Source: Taibaiella sp.
Lineage (GTDB): Bacteria; Bacteroidota; Bacteroidia; Chitinophagales; Chitinophagaceae
Reading direction: 5' to 3'
Assembly (NCBI GenBank): GCA_019454705.1
Contig: JACFNS010000215.1
Location: 1-5,122 of the forward strand
DNA: 5,122 nt
The notes below the pieces were generated by a model. That model searched no databases. It was not told the DNA's origin and saw nothing but the letters and a program-made list of their open reading frames with translations. The translations under genes and the position numbers were made by a program. Positions 1 through 5,102 of the stretch are shown here, piece by piece. Position 1 is the first letter of the stretch, and every line of letters begins with the position of its first letter.

Positions 1-1
1 A

Positions 2-439
2 TTGCTGCTGAAAATGGCAACGGTAATGGAAAATGGCACGGCAAAAGACATACAGCAGCCGGTATTGCCCAAACAACCCCAACAGCCGGTAATGAAACCC
101 CTGCCTGAGCGGGTAACGGATATGCAGTTCCTGAAACAATTTACCGGTGGCAACCAGGAGAAGATGGACAAGTACAAAAACATGTTCCTGGAAAATGGCC
201 CACGCCTGCTGACCAACATAGAAGAGGGACTAAAAAACGGCGACCTTGGGGCTGTGAAGATAGCTGCGCATTCTATGAAACCTCAGCTATCGTATATGGG
301 AGTGAAGGAGGAAGTGAGCCATATCTTCCTGATAGAGCAGACTGCCGGAGAGCAAGCGCATTTTGAACGCCTGCCCGCATTGGTAGAACAACTGAAAAGA
401 GTATGCGCCAAGGCTTTTGAAGAATTAAAGGGCAATTAG
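2..439 (+). CDS. HPt-domain protein, probably C-terminal end of a hybrid sensor histidine kinase (5' partial)
   Basis: The 145 visible residues are a Gln/Pro-rich linker (about 14-36) followed by an all-helical histidine phosphotransfer domain (about 36-145). The phospho-accepting histidine is H90, in the motif AHSMKPQLSYMG; K93 and G100 are at the usual conserved positions. HPt domains carry phosphate between the receiver of a hybrid kinase and a final response regulator in the cytoplasm. The frame is open to the window edge and the first possible codon is TTG, so the true start and any kinase and receiver domains probably lie to the left. The Pro/Gln linker fits a C-terminal HPt module joined to a larger kinase. 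The response regulator 95 bases downstream on the same strand is a plausible partner. A stand-alone HPt protein is the alternative. The domain call is confident; the parent architecture is inferred. Confidence 0.8.
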   Translation: MLLKMATVMENGTAKDIQQPVLPKQPQQPVMKPLPERVTDMQFLKQFTGGNQEKMDKYKNMFLENGPRLLTNIEEGLKNGDLGAVKIAAHSMKPQLSYMGVKEEVSHIFLIEQTAGEQAHFERLPALVEQLKRVCAKAFEELKGN

Positions 440-473
440 GCGAAACAATCAGATTTTCAGCACTTTATTTCAC

Positions 474-503
474 ACCCCACTTTGGGGTTTTAAATATTTT
501 TTC
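474..503 (+). terminator. Probable small intrinsic terminator after the HPt gene
   Basis: A 6-bp inverted repeat (ACCCCA 474-479, TGGGGT 483-488) with a 3-base loop begins 34 bases after the stop codon. It is followed by a T-rich run (488-491, then 496-502 after AAATA). The stem is short, so termination may be partial and some read-through into the response regulator gene is possible. Confidence 0.5.
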
Positions 504-511
504 TATTTTTC
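481..511 (+). promoter_or_regulatory. Candidate Bacteroidota-type promoter for the response regulator gene
   Basis: TTTG (481-484) matches the -33 element. A near match to the -7 element TAnnTTTG (TATTTTTC, 504-511, last base differing) follows after a 19-base spacer. Transcription would start near 516, giving a leader of about 20 bases before the ATG at 535. The -33 element lies within the preceding terminator hairpin. The region is very AT-rich, so a chance match is possible. Confidence 0.35.
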
Positions 512-534
512 TACGAAATTGAACTCCTGAAATT

Positions 535-1071
535 ATGGCAACTAACAACAATCGGTACATTTTCCTGGTAGATGACGAGCCGATTCAGAACGAAATGTTG
601 AAAGATTACATATCCGAACGTTTTCTTTATGACATCAAAATATTTGATAACGGGGAGGAAGCTTTAGCCAATATGCACCTCCATCCAGAAATAGTAGTAT
701 TGGACTACCACCTGAGCGCCCACAAACCTAATGCGCAAAACGGGGTTGAAATATTAAAGAAAATAAAAGAAGGATACCCTGAAACGCAGGTAATTATGTT
801 GTCAGGGCAGGATACACTGCAGGTAGCTGTAGACAGCATGAAATACGGTGCATACGACTATATAGTAAAAGGGGAAACTGCATTCTCGCGTACGGAAAAC
901 GCCCTAAACAACGTGAGCGAACTGCATAAAATGAAGGTTATCAATAACAGCTATAAAAAGACTATCATATTCCTGAGTGTTGTGATAGGGCTGATTATAC
1001 TACTGGCGTTGTACCTCAACTTCTTTACCAACGCCTTCTCGCACACGTCCAACGTAGCGTTCATTCAATAA
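535..1071 (+). CDS. Response regulator receiver protein with C-terminal transmembrane anchor, no output domain
   Basis: Residues 8-130 form a CheY-like receiver domain. The acidic pair is D13/D14, the phospho-acceptor D57 (VVLDY), the switch Ser S90 (MLSGQD) and the conserved Lys K112 (YIVKGE). The domain should therefore be phosphorylatable by a histidine kinase or HPt protein. No DNA-binding or enzymatic output domain follows. Residues 132-142 are Lys-rich and lead into a single hydrophobic helix (about 143-164), then a short polar tail ending at 178. By the positive-inside rule the receiver is cytoplasmic and the tail lies outside the inner membrane. The loop after D57 is enlarged: G70 lies 13 residues after D57, against 8 in CheY. 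The ATG start is supported by the receiver beginning at residue 8. Role is unknown: it could be a membrane-tethered signalling partner or a phosphate sink for the upstream HPt protein. A strong terminator follows the gene. Confidence 0.88.
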   Translation: MATNNNRYIFLVDDEPIQNEMLKDYISERFLYDIKIFDNGEEALANMHLHPEIVVLDYHLSAHKPNAQNGVEILKKIKEGYPETQVIMLSGQDTLQVAVDSMKYGAYDYIVKGETAFSRTENALNNVSELHKMKVINNSYKKTIIFLSVVIGLIILLALYLNFFTNAFSHTSNVAFIQ

Positions 1072-1092
1072 TAATGTTAGTTTAAAATATCC

Positions 1093-1134
1093 CCGGCAGC
1101 AGATGTTTAGTAGATTTGCTGCCGGACAATTTTT
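1093..1134 (+). terminator. Strong intrinsic terminator after the response regulator gene
   Basis: A perfect 9-bp inverted repeat (CCGGCAGCA 1093-1101, TGCTGCCGG 1117-1125) extends inward by a G-T, an A-T and a T-A pair to a 12-bp stem with a 9-base loop. AC AA and then five T residues (1130-1134) follow. It begins 21 bases after the stop codon at 1071 and ends only 9 bases before the aminotransferase ATG at 1144. Confidence 0.85.
1111..1118 (+). promoter_or_regulatory. Candidate -7 promoter box for the aminotransferase gene
   Basis: TAGATTTG is an exact match to the Bacteroidota -7 consensus TAnnTTTG. It would place the transcription start near 1123-1126 and give a leader of about 20 bases before the ATG at 1144. 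No TTTG -33 element is seen at the expected distance upstream (about 1085-1092 reads AT-rich without it). The box overlaps the loop and the 3' arm of the terminator. An exact -7 match at the right distance in a 72-base gap is suggestive but not proof. Confidence 0.4.
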
Positions 1135-1143
1135 ATATAGACG

Positions 1144-2334
1144 ATGCAATTAGCCCAGCGACTGAACAGAGTAACTGAACCGCAGACCATCAAGATGGCC
1201 AAGCTTGGCCGCGAACTGAGAGCGAAAGGCATAGACGTGATAGACCTGAGCCTGGGTGAACCTGACTTTGTTACCCCGCAACATATACGCACATCGGCCA
1301 GCCACGCTATGGATGAGGGTTATACCAAGTACACCCCAGTGGTAGGCTATCCGGAACTGCGTGAGGCCATCAGCCAGAAACTGAAAAGGGACAACCACCT
1401 GGACTATCCTGCCGACCAGGTTATCGTATCTACTGGTGCTAAACAGTCTTTGGCAAATGCTATACTGAGCATTGTAAACCCCGGAGATGAAGTACTGATA
1501 CCCACACCTTATTGGGTGACATACAGCGCACTTGTGCAATTGGCCGAAGGGAATGTTACCTACATACCCGGCAGCATAGAACAGGACTTCAAAATTACAC
1601 CTGCACAACTGGAGCAGCATATCAGCGACAAAACGAAGTTGTTCATCTTTTCATCGCCCTGCAACCCCACCGGCAGCGTATATACAAAAGAAGAGCTGAG
1701 CGGGCTTGCGGAGGTATTTAAACGCTATCCTAATTGTGCCATCATCAGCGATGAGATATATGAGTATATCAATTATTCAGGACACCACGAAAGCATTGCA
1801 CAGTTTACCGAACTAAAAGACCGTGTAGCTATCGTGAATGGTATGTCTAAAGGTTTTGCCATGACAGGCTGGAGGCTGGGTTATATGGCAGGGCCTAAAG
1901 AGTTGGTACAAGCTTGCGAAAAGCTACAGGGGCAATTTACTTCGGGCACCAACTCTATTACACAACGTGCAGCCATATCGGCCCTGCTGGATGATATGGG
2001 GCCTACACAGGAAATGGTAAAAGCTTTCCGCACCAGGCGCGACTTTATGTACTCCACACTTAAAGAGATACCAGGTTTCAGGCTGAACAACCCACAGGGG
2101 GCATTCTATGTCTTCCCCGATATCAGTTCATTCTTCGGCAAGAGTGATGGAACTACAACCATCAACAACGATGAAGACTTTAGTATGTACCTGCTGCACA
2201 ATGCCCATGTGAGTACTGTAATGGGCTCAGCTTTTGGCAACGACAGTTGTATACGCATGTCTTTCGCCACATCGATGGCCAAGCTTGAGGAAGCGGTAAA
2301 GCGTATTAAAGCTGCGGTAGCTGTGTTGAAATAA
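1144..2334 (+). CDS. aspC: Class I PLP-dependent aminotransferase, aspartate aminotransferase type
   Basis: This 396-residue protein is a fold-type I, pyridoxal-phosphate-dependent aminotransferase. It probably transfers the amino group between aspartate or glutamate and 2-oxo acids in the cytoplasm. Visible landmarks are SLGEPDF (36-42), the cofactor-phosphate turn TGAKQ (97-101), W124 in the ring-stacking position, SPCNPTG with N174, SDEIY with D203 and Y206, the Schiff-base lysine K236 in SKGFAMTGWR, R244, and the substrate-carboxylate arginine R371 in IRMSFATS. The Lys of GAKQ (K100) is, as I recall, the residue that recognises acidic substrates in subgroup Ib enzymes such as that of Thermus. 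Length is typical. The first ATG is preferred because MQLAQRLNRVTEPQT resembles the family N-terminus; M18 is a weaker option. No Shine-Dalgarno is present. Related enzymes also act on prephenate or aromatic acids, so exact substrate is uncertain. Its stop directly abuts that of the convergent gene. Confidence 0.93.
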   Translation: MQLAQRLNRVTEPQTIKMAKLGRELRAKGIDVIDLSLGEPDFVTPQHIRTSASHAMDEGYTKYTPVVGYPELREAISQKLKRDNHLDYPADQVIVSTGAKQSLANAILSIVNPGDEVLIPTPYWVTYSALVQLAEGNVTYIPGSIEQDFKITPAQLEQHISDKTKLFIFSSPCNPTGSVYTKEELSGLAEVFKRYPNCAIISDEIYEYINYSGHHESIAQFTELKDRVAIVNGMSKGFAMTGWRLGYMAGPKELVQACEKLQGQFTSGTNSITQRAAISALLDDMGPTQEMVKAFRTRRDFMYSTLKEIPGFRLNNPQGAFYVFPDISSFFGKSDGTTTINNDEDFSMYLLHNAHVSTVMGSAFGNDSCIRMSFATSMAKLEEAVKRIKAAVAVLK

Positions 2335-2700
2335 TTACTGTGCTGCGGCGCCCGCGTTTACCAGGCCTTCCATTGTGCTCAATTCATTCAGCAGGTTGAT
2401 ATAAACAGAATCCAGCTCTGTAGGATGGTCGCTATACCAGCGCAGGCTGTTACTGAATTCTTCAAGGCTAACATTGTGATGATTCAATACAGATTTGTAA
2501 TACAAAGCCAGCGAGTCTTCATTTTTATTAACAGACAAACCTGTACTGTCATTTACTATTGAGCTATACACTTCCGCAAGGTATATATCAGTCATCACCT
2601 CGGTCATTTTTTCCCGGGGGATGGGCTTTTCCTCCTCTTGTGTACACGATATAGAGAAACCAACAATAAAAAGCAGGGTAATGAATACTGTCCTGGTCAT
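2335..2700 (-). CDS. DUF4296 domain-containing lipoprotein
   Basis: This 121-residue protein starts with a lipoprotein-type signal: R3, a hydrophobic stretch (4-17), and C19 in the sequence FSISC, an imperfect lipobox. TQEEEK follows the Cys. A run of acidic residues just after the acylated Cys resembles the lipoprotein surface-export signal described in Bacteroidota, so the mature protein may be on the outer face of the outer membrane. Residues about 27-110 (IPREKMTEVMTDIYLAEV onward) look like the DUF4296 family, a small helical Bacteroidota-specific domain of unknown function. The ATG overlaps the stop of the upstream PorD-like gene by 4 bases (ATGA, 2697-2700), indicating translational coupling as the last gene of a three-gene operon. 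No terminator is visible after its stop, which abuts the aminotransferase stop. Family assignment is from memory of its sequence pattern. Confidence 0.82.
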   Translation of the reverse strand: MTRTVFITLLFIVGFSISCTQEEEKPIPREKMTEVMTDIYLAEVYSSIVNDSTGLSVNKNEDSLALYYKSVLNHHNVSLEEFSNSLRWYSDHPTELDSVYINLLNELSTMEGLVNAGAAAQ

Positions 2701-3647
2701 TTATTCAAGCTGTTATATTTCTGGGTATTGGGCACGTCTATCTGGCTGATCATTGTGATGTACAAACCACGGTTTGCCTCAGGCTGCTGTGCTATCACGC
2801 TGGCAAATTCATCGCTTTTGGCATTGAAGAAAAACTGTAGCAATATAGAGCCGGGATTTTCCTTCTGCAACTGGCTGAGTGTGTTGATACTGTTCAGTAT
2901 AGTTTTTTGCGATTCGGCGGGGTCTTTATACATATTGTCCAGTGCATCGCGGTGCATGGAGTACCAAACAGAGCGCAGCGCCTGGAACCTGGGATTAAGC
3001 ACCTGGTCAACTATCCAGTAACGGTTGTGATTGCCCTCTACCGCCTTCCATCCCGTAATGGTCTTGCCCTGTTCAGGTGCATTGTTCACTATATTCTGCG
3101 CTTTTTTGAAGTATTCCTGTCCGCCTTTGGGCGAAAAACTTTCATAATCGAATGCGATAACCAGGTAAGCATAATAAGCCAACACCGCAGGCAGGTTAGA
3201 TACATAAGCATTGTTGCCCACTACCCTATTGTCGTTAAACTCCAACGGCTGAAACTGGTTGTAACTGAATTGTACATCCTTGTCTACATGTTTTACCATT
3301 TGAGAAGTGTAGTTAGTATTATATACCGGCCTGGATGATTGTATAGTAATGGTAGCGGCAAAACCATTTTGTATGCCGGGAAGGGTTTGAGTTACGTTAA
3401 TAAGGATATTGCAATTGATTTTCTCTTGCGGTGCGTATTGGTCATTGGTCCATTTGCGGGTATTCATAAAGTCGGTTATAGCCTGCTGCATGCTGCGGAA
3501 CACCTCTTTATCTTGCCCCTGACCCTGTATAGCGTCCGACATTACTTTCACGGTGCAGTTTAACTCCTGTGCCTGCGATGTTGCACCGTAAGCAAGCAAT
3601 GCAATCAGTTCAAGTACAAATGATATTTTAAACAGTTGTTTCAACAT
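2697..3647 (-). CDS. porD: DUF4835 family / PorD-like secreted protein (type IX secretion associated)
   Basis: This 316-residue protein has an N-terminal signal peptide (K3 and K7, hydrophobic 8-20, probable cleavage after SQA at 26) and then QELNCTVKV, the characteristic beginning of the mature DUF4835 family. The pattern FMNTRKWTNDQYAPQEKINCNILINV (60-85) is also typical. The mature part has only two cysteines, C31 and C79, which I infer form a disulfide in the periplasm or outer membrane. There is no transmembrane helix after the signal. The family is annotated as type IX secretion system protein PorD, but its molecular role is poorly defined. An acidic residue (E13) interrupts the signal's hydrophobic core. 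The ATG at 3647 lies inside the end of coaBC, overlapping by 20 bases in another frame, and its stop overlaps the DUF4296 start. The coaBC to DUF4835 order is, from memory, common in Bacteroidota. The gene symbol is tentative. Confidence 0.85.
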   Translation of the reverse strand: MLKQLFKISFVLELIALLAYGATSQAQELNCTVKVMSDAIQGQGQDKEVFRSMQQAITDFMNTRKWTNDQYAPQEKINCNILINVTQTLPGIQNGFAATITIQSSRPVYNTNYTSQMVKHVDKDVQFSYNQFQPLEFNDNRVVGNNAYVSNLPAVLAYYAYLVIAFDYESFSPKGGQEYFKKAQNIVNNAPEQGKTITGWKAVEGNHNRYWIVDQVLNPRFQALRSVWYSMHRDALDNMYKDPAESQKTILNSINTLSQLQKENPGSILLQFFFNAKSDEFASVIAQQPEANRGLYITMISQIDVPNTQKYNSLNK

Positions 3648-4845
3648 AATTATTCTCAGTTATATACTGCACAATGGCTTTCGCTACTTCTGTCTTATTC
3701 ATCAGCGGCAATGCTTTCTGGGTGCCGTCTTTGCCTATTAATGTTACCTTATTGGTGTCGTGGGCAAAACCCGCCCCCTCATCCTGCAAGGAGTTGAGGA
3801 CAATCATATCAGCATTTTTACTTTCCAGTTTCTTCAGCGCATTGGCTTCCTCATTATCCGTTTCCAGTGCAAAACCTACCAGGTATTGGCCCGGTTTTTT
3901 CTGCCTGCCCAGCTCCGCCAGTATATCTTTGGTTTTCTCCAGTTGTATATCTAACGTGTTATCCTGCTTTTTTATTTTCACCCCCGACACAGTCGCGGGT
4001 TTATAATCGGCCACAGCGGCAGACATAATGGCTATATCTACCGATGGAAATACTTCAGTACAGGCTTCGTACATCTGTCCTGCACTTTCTACCCTCACCA
4101 CGTTAATACCGGGGTGCTTCACTTCTATAGTCGAGGGGCCTAATACCAGGGTAACCAGCGCACCTGATGCAGCCAATTCTTCGGCTATGGCTACACCCAT
4201 TTTTCCGCTGCTGAAGTTGCCGATGAAACGCACCGGGTCTATACGCTCGTATGTGGGGCCGGCGGTTATCAATGCCCTTTTACCGGCCAGCGCCTGTTTT
4301 GTATTTTTATTTAAATAACTTGCTATAAAATCAACAATATCAGTCGGTTCTGCCATTCTACCCTCGCCTACCAATCCGCTAGCCAACTCGCCATATCCTA
4401 CCGGTATAAAGATATTTCCAAACGACTTCAGTTGCGCAATGTTGCGTTTTGTTGCAGGATGGTGCCACATATCCTCGTCCATAGCCGGGGCTATTAATAC
4501 GGGGCAAACTGCTGAGAGGTACACCGCACATACCAGGTTGTCGCAGAGGCCGTTGGCCAGTTTCGCCAGTGTGTTTGCACTTGCAGGGGCTATCAGCATT
4601 ATATCGGCCCAGCGGCCCATTTCTACATGGTTATTCCACTGCGAGCCATCGCTTACACTGCTGTACACAGGATGCTTAGACACTGTTTCCAGCGACAGCG
4701 GGCTGACAAACGAAGCGGCTGCCTGTGTTACCAGTACCCGTACTTCAGCACCCGCCTTTACCAGTTGGCGTACCAGTTCGGGTGTTTTGTAAGCGGCTAT
4801 GCTGCCTGTTACCGCTAATATTATCTTTTTTCCTGCTAACTGCAT
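3628..4845 (-). CDS. coaBC: Bifunctional phosphopantothenoylcysteine decarboxylase / phosphopantothenate-cysteine ligase
   Basis: It makes 4'-phosphopantetheine for coenzyme A: the CoaB half joins cysteine to 4'-phosphopantothenate, and the FMN-containing CoaC half decarboxylates the product. Numbering from the start at 4845 (405 residues, near the 406 of E. coli): CoaC is about 1-185, with AVTGSIAAYK (11-20), catalytic H73 in NNHVEMGRWAD, PASANT (87-92), PAMDEDMW (120-127) and ASGLVGEGRM (155-164). CoaB is about 187-405, with AGPTYERIDPVRFIGNFSSGKMG (195-217), SAAVADYKP (275-283), KIKK (290-293) and GFALETD (324-330). Two CoaC positions differ from E. coli: D123 replaces N125 and S156 replaces the lid Cys C158. 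An in-frame ATG at 4896 would add 17 residues. I reject it because family homology begins at MQLAGKK, the extension contains a -7 promoter box, and the upstream ATG lies in a repeat. First gene of the operon with the PorD-like and DUF4296 genes. Confidence 0.95.
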   Translation of the reverse strand: MQLAGKKIILAVTGSIAAYKTPELVRQLVKAGAEVRVLVTQAAASFVSPLSLETVSKHPVYSSVSDGSQWNNHVEMGRWADIMLIAPASANTLAKLANGLCDNLVCAVYLSAVCPVLIAPAMDEDMWHHPATKRNIAQLKSFGNIFIPVGYGELASGLVGEGRMAEPTDIVDFIASYLNKNTKQALAGKRALITAGPTYERIDPVRFIGNFSSGKMGVAIAEELAASGALVTLVLGPSTIEVKHPGINVVRVESAGQMYEACTEVFPSVDIAIMSAAVADYKPATVSGVKIKKQDNTLDIQLEKTKDILAELGRQKKPGQYLVGFALETDNEEANALKKLESKNADMIVLNSLQDEGAGFAHDTNKVTLIGKDGTQKALPLMNKTEVAKAIVQYITENNYVETTV

Positions 4846-4883
4846 ATTTGGTTGGCTTTCAGCCACTGCAAGGTACGGTTTTT

Positions 4884-4891
4884 CAAATTTA
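4884..4891 (-). promoter_or_regulatory. Candidate -7 promoter box for the coaBC operon
   Basis: Read on the - strand this is TAAATTTG, an exact match to TAnnTTTG. Transcription would begin near 4878, leaving a leader of about 33 bases before the ATG at 4845 and excluding the ATG at 4896. No TTTG is present at the usual 17-22 base distance upstream, so the -33 element is missing or divergent. Confidence 0.4.
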
Positions 4892-4924
4892 GTCATGAGT
4901 CGTAAGTCGTGAGTTTTTAGTCGA
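4890..4924 (+). repeat. Degenerate heptamer tandem repeat
   Basis: Five consecutive 7-base units can be read: TAGTCAT, GAGTCGT, AAGTCGT, GAGTTTT, TAGTCGA. The shared core is (T/G/A)AGTCGT, clearest in the second and third units. The array covers the upstream in-frame ATG of coaBC on the - strand. It may be a decayed simple-sequence repeat in the intergenic region. Confidence 0.55.
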
Positions 4925-4937
4925 AAATGCGTTGATT

Positions 4938-5040
4938 TTGTTAACTATTATTTCGGAGGGTTCAACTGAAAGCAATATTGCGGTTTTGTAAGGTGTTGAT
5001 TTAAAATTAATTATAACTGGCTTGTTAACTATTGTTAACT
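4938..5040 (+). repeat. Dispersed GTTAAC-centred direct repeats upstream of coaBC
   Basis: The 12-mer TTGTTAACTATT occurs exactly at 4938-4949 and 5022-5033. A third partial copy, TTGTTAACT, at 5032-5040 overlaps the end of the second. Each has the palindromic core GTTAAC, so the copies read on both strands. A 10-bp palindrome GCAATATTGC (4972-4981) lies between them. They sit in the spacer upstream of coaBC and could be protein-binding sites or merely AT-rich repetition. Confidence 0.5.
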
Positions 5041-5069
5041 CTGCGCGTGTTTTTTTCGTGAAACATGCT

Positions 5070-5098
5070 GAAATAAAGAACCCGCCTGTGGGGCGGGT
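5070..5098 (-). terminator. Intrinsic terminator of the gene beyond the right edge
   Basis: A perfect 7-bp inverted repeat (ACCCGCC 5080-5086, GGCGGGT 5092-5098) with a 5-base loop is followed on the - strand by the U-rich run TTCTTTATTT (5079-5070). The T-rich side is on the - strand, so it ends transcription coming from the right. It therefore separates coaBC from the upstream gene. It starts 4 bases after the stop codon proposed at 5103-5105. Confidence 0.75.
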
Positions 5099-5102
5099 GG
5101 AT

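Noticed and set aside
440..534. A small RNA or riboswitch in the gap before the response regulator.
   Set aside because: The 95 bases hold only a short hairpin and AT-rich sequence; there is no conserved RNA structure I recognise.
1150..1620. A 156-codon open frame antisense to the aminotransferase.
   Set aside because: The + strand carries a full, motif-complete enzyme; the antisense product has no recognisable domain and looks like a codon-bias shadow.
2907..3338. A 143-codon + strand open frame within the PorD-like gene.
   Set aside because: It lies opposite a well-supported gene with signal peptide and family motifs, and its translation shows no family pattern.
3674..4318. Open + strand frames antisense to coaBC.
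   Set aside because: They mirror the conserved CoaB domain on the other strand and have no promoter or recognisable product.
4938..5040. The AT-rich repeats considered as a replication origin with DnaA boxes.
   Set aside because: The repeats do not resemble TTATCCACA and no replication gene is adjacent.
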